A DNA stretch of 64,000 bases from Monomorium pharaonis (taxonomy: Eukaryota; Arthropoda; Insecta; Hymenoptera; Formicidae), in contig NC_050467.1 of NCBI RefSeq assembly GCF_013373865.1, forward strand, positions 18,560,996-18,624,995, read 5' to 3'. Positions within the stretch are counted from its first letter, which is position 1, and every line of letters begins with the position of its first letter. The notes beneath the pieces are model-generated. The model saw only the letters and a program-made list of their open reading frames with translations. It had not been told where the DNA came from and ran no database searches. A program made the translations under genes and the position numbers. This document shows, one piece after another, positions 37,809 through 49,950 of the stretch.

Positions 37809-39804
37809 TTTCGTCGCACAGAAATACGGTTAAGTAACAAATAAAATTCTGCCTGCGGCGATTGACAAGCGAAGTTTCTTCTCGCCTGGCAATTTGATCT
37901 CCCTTATGTGACTCACCTTGCACGACTAAAGCCTTCGGCATACGATACGATTTTTCATGCTAGATCGCATACGAGGCGTCTTAATACATGTCCTGATTGG
38001 CCCAGATGATTATATAACCAATCGTAAGCCAATGAGGATACATAGTAAGATGCCTCGTATACGATCTAGCATGAAAAATCGTGTGCGGAAGGCTTAACAC
38101 GTCTCTCGTATGAGTGATCGATACTCACAAGTGCTCGAGTTCTTTTGATATATATTACACGTATAATAAATCATTAATTACGATCGTAATTATTGCATAA
38201 CATTGTACCGTCAAATTTCACCCTTCTCTGAAATAAATTCTGCCGAGAACTTGTCAACAAAGGAAAGCCCATACATTCAAAATAATTTTTAAATGAGATA
38301 TCTTTAAGATTTTAACAAGTCACTATTATTTACAAGATTTAGGCATGCACTTGTAATTTTTGTTTTTCGTCCGGTAAAGAAAAGAATCCAGTAAAGTCTT
38401 CCGCCCAAAGTGGATTACTTGGTTCGCACACTCGCGCAGGAAATCTAGTTACATAAGGTAAATCGAGAATTGACAGTCGAGAGTGAAACATGAGTTGTCT
38501 TGCCACATTTTTTTTGCGGTGCAACGAATCTGCGTTTCACAATACACAAGTGATCACGTATCACAGAGATGGTTTGAAAACAAATCACATTATTTTGTCA
38601 ATTGACAGGAAATTGCTAAAATTAAATATACATGTTATTTTAAAATTTATAAAAAATAAATAAGATAAAATGTGTTAATTAAACACTACTGCTTTAAAGA
38701 AGAAACCCGTCATTTTTCTCATTACACACACATAGTTTAAAAAGCTATACATTTATAATTTTGTAAAAAGACATAAAAAAGCTGGTTGATTACATTGTTC
38801 ACCGATGAAAAATTTCTATATAGACGGTTGTTTGATGAAAGAAATTGATTTATAATTTTTCGAAGACGCAATTTTTACAACTATTAATTTTAGAAAGTAT
38901 TTAATTTCTATAAGCGTCTCAGTTATAGTGTTTAAGTTTTTATTTTAGAGTATTCAAGCTTATGCAACTAAATGCATTGTTGCTTTCTATTTTGCTCTTT
39001 TATATTTTGCTCTTTTATATTTATATTATTTATACGTTCACATTATGTCTTTCACACTATATATATATATTAATAAAAATGACGTGTTCTTTTCTGCAGT
39101 TTAATTTATTTTATTTTGTTCATTTATTACAGAAAATAAAGTTTGGTTTCAACAATTTCCCGATTGTTATTCTGTATGTGTTTGTACACGTAATATTGTA
39201 CTTTTGGCATCACATCAACATTTGAGACTTTATAATATTTAAAGTTTCTATCAATATTGATATTACTGTAATATCGTGGCGTTGACAATGAACGCCAATG
39301 TTTGACTGTTAGAAACGACGGTGCAACAGTGCATGATGCTACACATCTTGTACCTACGTAATATAATACACCGTCGCATTATAGAAAGGCTTCCGGTTTT
39401 TGTTGGGTTTCTCGAGAATATAAATCTATTGGCAACAAATGATAATAATTTGCGCGCATAGACATATTATGAATTAAGATTTTATTAATGTGTGAAAATG
39501 AATAATATATTGGGATAATTCTATATTTTTTTAAATCTCTTTTATTCAAGTAAATCATTATGTTTAGAAATGTGATTAATTATCTTTTATTGATTAATAA
39601 CTACACAGCTAAAATGAATAAATACCATAAATAAAATTGGCAGTAAAAGTAATTTAAATAATTTCTATGAATTATTGTTAATTCAATTTCCTTCGTTATT
39701 CTACTAGAGAAATATTTGTGACGCGCTGAACTGCCGTCATCATTCTGGGAAAGAATGCGACAATCAAAGTTTCGATTGAGAAAATTTATCGTTTTTTACT
39801 TCCC
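37809..39804. other. Intergenic DNA between the peroxidase and the CCDC142-like gene
   Basis: This is the peroxidase 5' flank plus the 3' flank of the CCDC142-like gene. It contains the hairpin element at 37927-38097 and otherwise AT-rich DNA. Open frames at 38339-38524 and 38962-39225 have no family resemblance. No other gene is supported. Confidence 0.5.
37927..38097. mobile_element. MITE-like long hairpin upstream of the peroxidase gene
   Basis: Two arms of about 75 bases are imperfect inverted copies: TAAAGCCTTCGGCATACGAT reading in, and TTAAGCCTTCCGCACACGAT on the opposite strand, sharing the core TTTTTCATGCTAGATCG. A loop of about 25 bases separates them. The right end reads TTAA, which might be a piggyBac-type target, but the left copy is not exact. 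There is no coding capacity. It starts 119 bases upstream of the peroxidase start codon. Confidence 0.65.
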
Positions 39805-42800
39805 TTATTCCATACAGCAAAAATTGTATCGCTTGGGAGCACGTAATTCAAGCCACTGTTCTTGATTCGGAACGTACATCTCAGCTGGCATGCGTTCCAG
39901 ACCTGGAGATTCAGGTGACCCACGTTCGTTCGTTCTTCGAGCTAAAATAAATAAAAAGATCTTGAGAAGATTAATCTCTTCTCGAGGAAGCGAAAGTTGG
40001 ATTTTTATTGTTATTAAGAAAATACTTTTTGTTACAATTGTAATCACGTCGTAATGAGGAAAAAGAATATGTTTTAACAATAATATTTATTTGCGATCAA
40101 ACTTCTTTCATTCGCAAAATTATCTTTGAGAAATATATATTCCAAGTAAAATTAAATAAAAAAATCACAGTTAAATAAATGTAAATTAAATTAATATTTA
40201 ATTTACTCAGACGTTTGTGCATAGCGATAGCTTCACCCGGGTGCCTCAATAGAAGCCGGCCAACGCCTTCGCAACGACGTAGGACCTCGTTCTTCAGCAG
40301 ATGATTTCTCACATTTTGCGAGATGATTGAGCATTCCGTGATCCACGTCGATACATACGCAAAATCCGTCAACAGTTGTTGCGCACCGTATTCGCTAGAA
40401 ATTTGTTTCAATACAATAAGATAATAATACAATAAGATACAATAGAACATAAACAGAGATATCGTTTCCACATAATTTTACAACAGTTTTGATTAAGATA
40501 TCAAATAAATAGGAACATTACGTAAATTTGATGCGATGAAGGTAAATATAATCAAGCCACGCCTCGCACATTATTCGTAGTATCATGTTGGATATTTCGT
40601 AATCCTCTATCACTTCCAACACTGGCAGTAGTACTTTTTCTACAATTTTAATAATATTATTTCAAGATGATAGGAAAATAATATAACATAAGAAATGTGT
40701 ACCAAAATAAGTTTCCACATAAAGACTGGCTGCCACCGGACATACGGTGCTGTTTCTTCTCCAATAATTCGACTGTGGAAAGCACATGTGCAAATTCGCG
40801 AGGCTGATCACACGACAGATTTTGGCAAGCGTGTCTGAACACTTAGCTGGGCAGATCTGCAGAAATAAAGAAACATATATAACATCATCTGCAGTTTATT
40901 AGCAGCAGATTCAAAAATTATTCTAAAAATTATTATTCACAAAAGAATTATTTTCCTATTTTTCATGATAACTGTTAAATTTATTTTGATAAATATAACT
41001 ACTATTTTTATCATAAAATTAATCAGGATATTATTTATGCTGCTATGAAAATTAAAAAAATTGTAATTCAAGTTGTTTATTATGTATTATTTAATTTATT
41101 TCCGAATTTATATATCCGGAACAACTGGAGAACTTTTTCTTCGCAAATCATTCTTTTCGTTCCTTTATATTTAAAATTCAAAATCATGCAACATTATACC
41201 TGAAGCAATTCAACGTTTGCCTTGACTTCGGAAACAATCTTCGCTCTCATCTTTGTGCATACATATACTTGGACGCTAATAGAATTCATGGACAATGCAG
41301 TCGTATGATCAGCGAGCTAAATTCAATTGATAAAACATAAATACAATAAATTTTTTTCCTCTAAAAGATAGAAGTAAAAAAAAGGAAAAGTACCTTGAGG
41401 TAAGACAGCTCTTCAAGGCAGTTTGCTACGTCACCCTTGACTAAAAGGAAGAACACTTCCAGGTCCCAAGTATGAGCTATGGTCTTGGCTTCTTGAATGG
41501 CCCACAATCTTGCCGTGTGCACTGAATGGTCCATCCTGTGCAACACGACGATCTGCTCCGACAATGGGAGTTCTACCAAAGGTGCTCCTATCACCCATTC
41601 GCCACCCACTTCGCATTCATTGCTGAGGCTGACTAGTAGCTGAAATACCTCGCCAAACATTTGACCAGTGTCGGTCCCCTATAAACAATTACTAATAATT
41701 ATTGGGTATTATCTAAGTATAGAAAACTTTTAACTTCTTTCTTTTTACTAGAGAGATCTTCCTACGCTAATGTATAAATATTCCACAATAATGATATTAT
41801 AAATTGATGAGAATTTCATAATAATTGATAATACGTCACAACACACGCAAAAGTTTTCGAAATAAAATGTTAAATATTATTTGTCAAAAATTATACAAAT
41901 CTAAATTAGAGATATAAATATTTTATAATTATTCTAAAAACTGTTTGATATTCTCTAATTAAACATTTTGTTATGTAGAATGGTTAATGTTTTATGTTGT
42001 AATATTGTTGTTGAAATATTTTTACAATTTAAGAATAATTGTACATTTGTGTAAGCATGCAGTATTTTTAAATTATTATATACAGCTAAAATATTTTTAA
42101 TTTGTTTCTAAATTTAATTTTACAGATATAACATTAAGATGATTCGGCATATTTTGTCGTAACTTTTTGTTAAAATACTATTTCGAATTGCGTAAACAAT
42201 CAATATTTTACAAGAGAAGATTAATAATTCTACATCCACTTTTGTAAATATATCTACACAATTGTAAATTATAATTTTTATGCAAGATTTTATTATAAAT
42301 TTAATAGATGTTGCTCTATGTAGAGTATATATTTTTGTTAATCCATTATATCGGATAGATATTTTTGAAATCCTAGATTAATAATTTTCTATATACGTAA
42401 AGTTTACCAACCTCCATAGACGACGGTTTCGAACAGCACTCAAAGGCAGAGGTGTAGGCTAATCTAAACATCTGATCCCAGGAAGTAATAGTCGTGTGAT
42501 AACCGAGCGTGTCGCATAAATTCTGCAATGCTGATCTCACTGTAGGTGGGGCTGAAATTTGGAAGATATAAAAGGGTAATACTGTTCTCAAATTATAAAA
42601 AGCTTCAAATGAGAAGAGCTTTTAAATACAAAAGTAACTATTACTTTCAGTCCCCTGAATGAACTGCCGCAACCAATCCTTCAGATGCTGAGCACCGTGG
42701 CTGTGATGTGTCGCGAGGGCTTCTCGTGACCACCACAGTATCACATGATCTAAAATACTGGATAGCGCGCCCCATGCTACCTCCTGATAATAATTCTTTA

Positions 42801-44277
42801 CTTTCTTCAACGCACTGCCCCTTAATCTTGTCTCGCCTAACAAAAAAAAATTTACACGTTGTTCTTTAAATGTAATATTCTAACGATAAAAATAATTTAA
42901 CGCTAGAAGAAAGTCTTTAAATTCACTCGAACTGTACCTTTGTTGGTCTTTAACGCATCTGTGCCAAGTAATTGCGGCGAAATTTCCTGTGCAACATTTA
43001 AAAGTCTAAGCACCTGCTCATTTTGCGTGTTCACAATTGTTTGTACACTTTCGATATTGGATGCTTCCACTTCAGACATTGATGCCGCACTCGTAATCGG
43101 TGGCGTTAAATGTCTCGTAAGAGTGCTGCAGAGTACATAACAAGACATGTCATGAAATGATAATAATACTGACAATACAATTGTGATTACAACCAACCGA
43201 TAAATTTCCATGCTGGAATTTTCTGAAACGTCCACGTCATTCGTTGTAGAAACAGGCTCAGTTTTTTCGTGAGGTTCATAATTTGCCAGAAGACAATCGA
43301 TTAATTCATGACAGGATTCCTCCGCCCTATTCTTTGCTAATATCTGAAATTATTAATATTACAATAAAATATATTGTTATTCAAAATAAAGAAAAATATC
43401 AATTTTTTTCTTTTAGCAAATTGACAAAAGCTATTACAATGCATAATGCATAATAAATAATAAAACACTTGCTTGTAATATTTTGGTCACGGAGATTTTT
43501 TTCAACGGTTCCAGCATGGATGGGCAATCGTTGTAAAAGACATTGACAGACGAATTTGACACATCCCGATTTATATCGAGGATTTTATTGTAAGCATTTA
43601 CCACTCTGCAATTTGTCCATCGTATTATTATCTGGTAATACTTCAAATATATCTTGGAAAAATTATATTTAAAAAATTCTCTTGTATTAAAATGTGATTA
43701 AGATAATAATGTCAAAGTAATTAAACTGAAGGAAGCGTAATACAGTGTAACAGAAAGAATTATTTCTGTATTACTTTTACCTGAACACTATTCTTGTGTT
43801 TTCGTCGTTTTTGCAATCAACAATATTATTAATTAAATCTTGGATAAACTTTGCGATGACGTTGAGTTTTCGCTTTAATACCATCGACAGGTGATTTATT
43901 TTATACTTGTATATCGGATGATTGCTTAATTCTTTTGGATCACATGTTAATTTGTAACTCTCTATTAATTCTTCCAAGCTATCTATTACTTCCTCAAATA
44001 CCTGCAAAATACGCGCAAAGCAATTAACTGTCCGAATAGTTTTAATTTTATTTTATATATTTACTAACAAACAAAAAAGGTTTTCACTAAAAATTCATAT
44101 TCGGACCTCCTGATCGCAAGTTTGAGCCTCCGCAGAGTCTTCAATAATTAAAGCTATGCATCCTGCAATTGTCCCCATTTTTTCATCCAAAAGAGAAGCG
44201 TCTACGAGCCATTTGTCGAGGGTACCGTCAGAAAGTGGTAGCCACTTTGCGATGTTTGCTCTATAATTAGTATCCAT
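39805..44277 (-). CDS. CCDC142-like protein
   Basis: Thirteen exons in transcript order: 44277-44107, 44001-43781, 43605-43473, 43343-43198, 43125-42938, 42836-42645, 42551-42412, 41678-41394, 41316-41200, 40856-40703, 40639-40522, 40394-40207, 39941-39805. All phases agree and give 729 residues. No catalytic motif, signal peptide or membrane helix is visible; the protein is mostly helical. I read it as a homologue of coiled-coil domain-containing protein 142 from overall length, architecture and the C-terminal motif MYVPNQEQWLELR; this is a family resemblance from memory, not a search. CCDC142 function is poorly known. Other readable segments are WGALSSILDHVILWWSREAL and EEVIDSLEELIESYKL. 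One intron (43472-43344) appears to start with GC instead of GT. It is head to head with the alpha-tubulin gene. Confidence 0.6.
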
Positions 44278-44795
44278 GAGTCGACAATAATCGCGTTATA
44301 ATTTTCTTTATTATGTTTCTTCTCAGTCAGTATCAAGGATTTTCTTTCGTTATTCTTAAGATATTACTTCAAATTTTTTGTTTCAGGAGGCTGCATTTTT
44401 TAAATTTATTTAAAAATGTATAATTTAATATTTAAGAATTAGTCCAATATTTATCTAATAAATATTAATTTAAGAGTGCACTTCTTACTCCAAACGCGCG
44501 ATTTTATTTCTACACAATTGAAACCTTTTCTGATCAACAAATTAATGGATTAATTATCACTTTTATAAAATCACACTGGGCAGTAAAAATTAATTATGTA
44601 TTAATTAATTATGTAAAAATTGTAAATATACACTGGTTATAGAAAAGTAGTTTTTTAGACAATTATGTAATAACTTTGCAATCGTTAGATAGGAGAGATA
44701 GCTTCGTCCACAGATTATTTGACATTTTATTTATTTTATAATTTAACTATTGTCACTTTTAAGGGGAACGACAAGTATTGCACCACGCGTTCTTA

Positions 44796-44809
44796 GTTGC
44801 TACGGTAAC
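44796..44809. promoter_or_regulatory. RFX X-box match, proximal to the CCDC142-like gene
   Basis: GTTGCTACGGTAAC fits the X-box consensus RYYVYY-N(1-3)-RRNRAC exactly with a 2-base spacer and is almost palindromic. It lies 519 bases upstream of the CCDC142-like start codon. RFX factors bind X-boxes in promoters of ciliary genes. The match is visible; binding is inferred. Confidence 0.45.
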
Positions 44810-45451
44810 ATACGTATGACGCATGGCAATAAGAGTATACATATATCAGAACATATACATAGTATACATATATACATGCAGCTTACAAAGATCGTTTAAT
44901 TATTTAATTATTCATGTTTAATCCTGTTTAAAACAAAGTGCTGAAACATAAGATATATATCAATTTATATTTACATTATATTACACACTTTATAGCATGC
45001 ATTATATTAAACATATTAAAAGTATATTAACAATTAGAACATATTATAGTATATTTTTATATATAACAGCATGTGATAAAATTAATAAATATGGTCCAAT
45101 TTACATTATACATTATACTAATATAAATGCAATTGTTTTAAATAGAATATTTTTTCCTTAATAAAATATACGTAAATGTATAAATTTATTAATATTCTTT
45201 AATTTAATTTAATTATGTAATTATGTAACATTATATTTATATATATTAAATATTTCAAAACTAATTCAACCAATTTTCCATTATTTTAAATAATATTACG
45301 CCAAAAATTTAGTTAAAATTTTTTTATTAAACTAATTTAAAATTAATAGTGAAGCATGAAGTAACTCATGTATTTCTCAAACTCATTATATTTCAAGTTA
45401 AAGAATTATATTTTGATCCCCTTGAAAATCAATTATAATCGATTGTAATCG

Positions 45452-45465
45452 GTTACCAAAGCAAC
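45452..45465 (+). promoter_or_regulatory. RFX X-box match upstream of alpha-tubulin
   Basis: GTTACCAAAGCAAC fits RYYVYY-N2-RRNRAC. It lies about 160 bases before the alpha-tubulin ATG, typical spacing for functional X-boxes. In the duplicated, decayed copy of this region (near 48620) the site has lost the match, consistent with loss of constraint there. Confidence 0.5.
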
Positions 45466-45623
45466 AAAAATATAAATTGCTAGTGTTTTTTCTAAGGTAG
45501 CTCATGGCCGGCCTCCAAATTTGTTGTATTTAAAATTAAAGATTTAATTAAAACTTTTATTCGGAAATTTATCCAAATTTTTATAGTGTAACATCAAAAG
45601 AAGTTTAAATTACAAATCTCAAA

Positions 45624-47522
45624 ATGGTATGGAAAAGTAAAATTGCGTTTTTTCTATTCAATTTTCAACTTCCGAAAAGATGTCCGAGATTCTACGGAGT
45701 GCATCGTCATGATTTTATTAATCAATATAAAATACGTTACGCGATTTACAGCGTGAGTGTATATCGATGCACGTGGGGCAGGCGGGTGTCCAGATGGGTA
45801 ATTCCTGCTGGGAGTTGTATTGTCTGGAACACGGTATTCAGCCGGATGGAACCATGCCGTCCGATAAGGCTTCCGGTTCCAACGATTGCTTCAATACCTT
45901 CTTCAACGCGACGGACTCCGGCAAGATGGTACCGCGCGCCGTGATGATCGATCTCGAGCCAACTGTCGTCGGTTAGTCACAATAGAATAACTAATCACAG
46001 ATATAGAAATGTAGTAACTAATTATCGGTAAATAAATTTAATTAAAATAATAATAATAGTGATAATAATAGGGATAACAATAATGGCGTAAATATTTTAT
46101 ATACATTGATATGTAAAATATGTCTGTAGCTTAAAAATTATTATTTCTACAGATGAAGTTCGGATGGGACCGTACAAACAATTGTATCATCCTGAGCAAT
46201 TAATTACTGGCAAGGAGGATGCCGCCAATAATTACGCTCGCGGTCATTATTCCATCGGAAGTGAAGTCATCGAATCCGTGATGGACCGAGTGCGCAGACT
46301 GACTGATCAGTGCACCGGCCTGCAAGGTTTTTTTGTCTTCCACTCGTTTGGGGGTGGCACGGGATCTGGCTTCACGTCTCTACTTATGGAAAGGCTGTCC
46401 GACGATTACGGCAAGAAGAGTAAATTGGAATTTGTTATATATCCGGCGCCGCAAGTGAGTTCAGAATAATTAATCAACTTCTCATGTTCTTGCGAACAAA
46501 TTTTAATTGTCTCGCTTTCCTATTTTGTAAGAGATAAAAAACATTAAAGCAAAACTGAAAAAATATGATTTCTTACTTTTATATTTTTTTGATGCTTAGA
46601 GTAAAAATGTTTAATCACTTTAAAAGCCAATATCTAAGCTTTAAAGCTAATTTCTGTAATTGCAAGTATCAGAAATAAATAATAATTATTTAGATTCTTA
46701 TTGAAAAAAAAATACACGTTTACTTTTAGGTTTCCACAGCCGTGGTGGAGCCTTACAATGCTGTATTAACGACGCACACGACGATCGATCATTCCGATTG
46801 CGCATTCATGGTGGATAACGAAGCAATTTACGACATTTGTCGGCGCAAGCTTGGCATCGAACGGCCCTTGTATGGGAATCTGAACCGGCTAATTAGCCAG
46901 GTGGTATCGTCGATCACCGCATCCTTGAGATTCGATGGCGCCCTGAACGTCGACCTGACCGAGTTCCAAACGAATCTAGTACCCTATCCTCGCATACACT
47001 TTCCCCTGGCGACCTATGCCCCGGTGGTGTCCGCTGAAAAGGCCTATCACGAGGGCATATCGGTCGCAGAGATCACCTCCGAGTGCTTCGAGCCCTCAAA
47101 TCAAATGGTCAAGTGCGACCCGCGCGAGGGCAAGTACATGGCCTGCTGCCTCCTGTACCGCGGGGACGTCGTGCCTAAGGACGTCAATGCCGCGATTGCC
47201 GCTATGAAGGACAAGAGCTACATTCGCTTCGTCGACTGGTGTCCCACGGGTTTTAAAGTCGGAATTAATTATCAACCGCCCACAGCCGTGCCAGGTGGCG
47301 ATCTCGCAAAGGTATGTATCATCGGCAATCATAAGATTGAAGAATCTTAATTTACATCTCTGAAATCAAAATAAAATGTGATATATTAAATTTAAACTTA
47401 AATCTACTTTAGATGATTCAATTTGCATAAGAATTCAGTATATAATTCAATTTATAGCTTTACTTGCCTTTGTAATTTAAGATGCAAAAGATATTTGAAA
47501 ACAATTTTGAATATATATAATA

Positions 47523-47563
<41 letters not shown>

Positions 47564-48164
47564 TTACATTATAATACACAATAGCATAATACATGACGTT
47601 TTATATAATGTTACATTAAAATGTGTGATAAATACAAAGTCTTATCATGATATCCTGTATGTTAATTAGTTTTTTGAAAAGTTTTTGATATTAATATCTA
47701 ATTCAAGATATTAATATTAATAAACACTTTTCATTAAAATTGTATGATTTATATTTTAATTTTAATTTACAACAATTTATGAACTAAAAAATTATTAATT
47801 TATTATATGTAATAGAGCTTTTCTAATTAAATTCTTAATCTATAATATTTGCTTACATAAAGAATTACGTATGAATATATGTAATTATAATAGCCATAAA
47901 TATTAATCAAATTTGCAGGTTCAACGAGCTGTTTCTATGTTATCTAACACGACTGCTATAGAAGAAGCTTGGGCCAAACTTAATCGGAAATTCGATCTAA
48001 TGTACAATAAACGGGCATTTATTCATTGGTACGTGGGAGAAGGTATGGAGGAGCTCGAATTCACAGAAGCGCGCGAGGACCTCGCGGCACTCGAAAGAGA
48101 TTATGAGGAAGTCGCCCTTGAATCACCATCTTCACCGGATACATCATCTTCACTGGAATATTAA
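45624..48164 (+). CDS. Alpha-tubulin, divergent isoform
   Basis: Exons: 45624-45626 (the ATG alone), 45752-45971, 46153-46454, 46730-47311, 47919-48164. Phases agree and give 450 residues, the normal alpha-tubulin length. It binds GTP at the non-exchangeable site of the tubulin dimer and builds microtubules. Visible features: RECISMHVGQAGVQ at the N-terminus; Lys40 (PSDKAS), the luminal acetylation site; the GGGTGSG nucleotide loop; NVDLTEFQTN with the catalytic Glu near 254; and a C-terminal Tyr. The intron directly after the initiator Met is a known feature of alpha-tubulin genes. Oddities: the Lys40 loop is divergent (ASGSNDCFNTFFNATDSGK) and the tail is SPSSPDTSSSLEY instead of a Glu-rich tail, so polyglutamylation capacity should be low. 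Together with the X-box, a specialised ciliary or germline isoform is plausible. Confidence 0.95.
47527..47558 (+). repeat. (AT)n microsatellite in alpha-tubulin intron 4
   Basis: About 16 AT units in the last intron of the tubulin gene, followed by AT-rich sequence. The exact edges blur into the surrounding AT-rich DNA. Confidence 0.85.
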
Positions 48165-48600
48165 CACAATTTTTTAGAATCTTTTGAAATAGGCCGGCCT
48201 ATTTCTTTCTTTGCTGCCCGACTATAAGGCGAAAATTGTAAAAGAAATGTCACAGTGCTCAATTGTGTAGAAATATATATTTTATGTTTATTCTTGTATA
48301 TAATTGTCACCTTATAATTTATAAAAAAATATTTTTTGTAAAAATTCCTTGTAGAGCAAATATAAAAATATACGAGTAAAAAAATGCATCATTTCATAAT
48401 TAATTTTTATTTGTATAAAGGAACGAATATATTATAATACATGCTTAGAGTCTTGAATGCGTGTTATTGTGAGGTTCTACTATCATATATAAAAACTGTT
48501 TTGTTTAGAATCTTGCCACATGAATGCATCATCCAAAATTTACGAAGCTTTGTACGAAATAATTGGACAATTACGTGTTTCTTGATTATACTTCGATTCT
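48165..48600 (+). other. Alpha-tubulin 3' UTR and flank
   Basis: This is the sequence after the tubulin stop. The stretch at 48220-48310 is partly matched by sequence after the pseudogene (49865-49960), which helps define the extent of the duplicated unit. No gene is supported. Confidence 0.5.
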
Positions 48601-49950
48601 CACTGAGGTCAATTATAATTAACAGAACAACAAAAATATAAATTTCTAGTGTAGGTTTCTTCAAGGATAGTTCACAGTTGGCCTCTAAAATCATGTTTAA
48701 ATTATAAATGAAGTTTAAAATTTCTCTGCAAAATCCAGAAACATCTTGTAAAATAAAGTTTTAGTAACGTGTACCCTTATAAAAATGTAATATCGTAAAA
48801 GTAACTAACAGCAGTGCTTTGAATACTTAAAATAAGTATATTAGTTATTGGCCAATTTAATATTGTCTAGTATTACATTTGTAATACTGTTAATAATACG
48901 TAAATGTTTACGTAATAATAATTAATTTATTATACGTAATAGAGAATTTAATCTTTTAAATCAATTTAAAAATTAATAAACACTTTTCATTAAATATACT
49001 CTCTATACAAATTAAATTAATTTAATCTTTTAATATAATAGTCGTTTTTACATAAAAATTTGTTACGTAACATTGATATTAATATAATCATATTATACAT
49101 TACACAAATTACATCTAACATAATAGTCGTTTATATTATATAATTACAATATCCGATAAAATTTGATTTTTTGCAGAATGAATGTAAATTATTTACGATA
49201 TATTTTTGATGCAAATAAAGCCATTATCCAAATTTGAAAAAATGGCAAGACAAAAGCGAAAAACCTCTAAGATTATCTTAAATTGTGGTCACTTTTAACT
49301 ACAATTTTTTTTTAATTATAATAGTATCCAAATTTGAACGGGTTTGTGTTCAACAGATAAAAAATACATCGAAGATGATTATTCATACTTGTATTGCAAA
49401 ATAATGTTGGATAGTGTTATTCATTTATTACGTAATATTCATGTTACGTAAAAACAATCATATTATACATAAATATTAATATATCAACTGGATATATACT
49501 TGCAGATATAACGAGCTATTTGTATGTTATGTAACATGATTGCTATACAAGAAGCTTGGGATAAGCCCAATAACATTTGATCACAAAAAACGAGCATTTA
49601 TTCATTGGTACTTAGAAGATATACCTAGGGTGCGTTCGGGGAGACGCTATCAGCATCAGTTTATCCTTGTTCTACTTTTAATGAGTAATGAAGATGGACT
49701 GATGCTGGTAGCGCTAATAGCGTCTCCCCGAACGCACCCCTAGAAGAGCGAATTCGCAGAAGCGAGAATCTCGCGGCATTCAAATTTATTTACAAGAATT
49801 ACAAGGAAGTTCCCCTGGAATCGTAGTTAAAATACTAATATGCACGCGTTTTTTGGAATATGTTTTAAATAGAACAATAATAAGGCAGAAATTATCAGAG
49901 CACTTTATGTGAAATTTCGTTTAGAAAGTATATTTTATGTTTTGTCTCAT
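48600..49950 (+). pseudogene. Decayed partial duplicate of the alpha-tubulin gene
   Basis: 48609-48800 is a degraded copy of the tubulin promoter/5' leader (45430-45620; shared words include CAACAAAAATATAAATT and GGCCTC). 49500-49830 is a degraded copy of the last tubulin exon with its acceptor (TAACGAGCT, GAAGCTTGGG, CGAGCATTTATTCATTGGTAC, GCGAATTC, AAGGAAGT); the copy has in-frame stops and small indels. The internal exons between them are missing or unrecognisable. A 110-base inverted-repeat element interrupts the exon copy. This looks like a tandem DNA-level duplication, not a retrocopy, because promoter and intron-edge sequence were copied. Non-functional. Confidence 0.8.
49629..49738. 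mobile_element. 110-bp MITE inserted in the tubulin pseudogene
   Basis: The terminal inverted repeats begin GGTGCGTTCGGGGAGACGCT and match perfectly for about 23 bases. Similarity continues inwards after a short insertion (CAGCATCAGT on both arms). The element is flanked by CCTAG at 49624-49628 and 49739-49743, a 5-base target-site duplication. It has no coding capacity. The parental exon lacks it, which shows it is an insertion. The superfamily is unresolved. Confidence 0.8.

Larger units (their letters stand above)
44278..45623. promoter_or_regulatory. Divergent intergenic region between the CCDC142-like and alpha-tubulin genes
   Basis: 1,346 bases separating two start codons that point away from each other. 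It is very AT-rich, with local palindromic ATATAT stretches, and holds the two X-box matches described separately, one near each gene. No coding sequence is supported. Confidence 0.5.

Noticed and set aside
49540..49743. 67-codon open frame overlapping the tubulin exon copy
   Set aside because: It runs out of the degraded tubulin exon into the MITE, so it is a chance fusion and not a gene.
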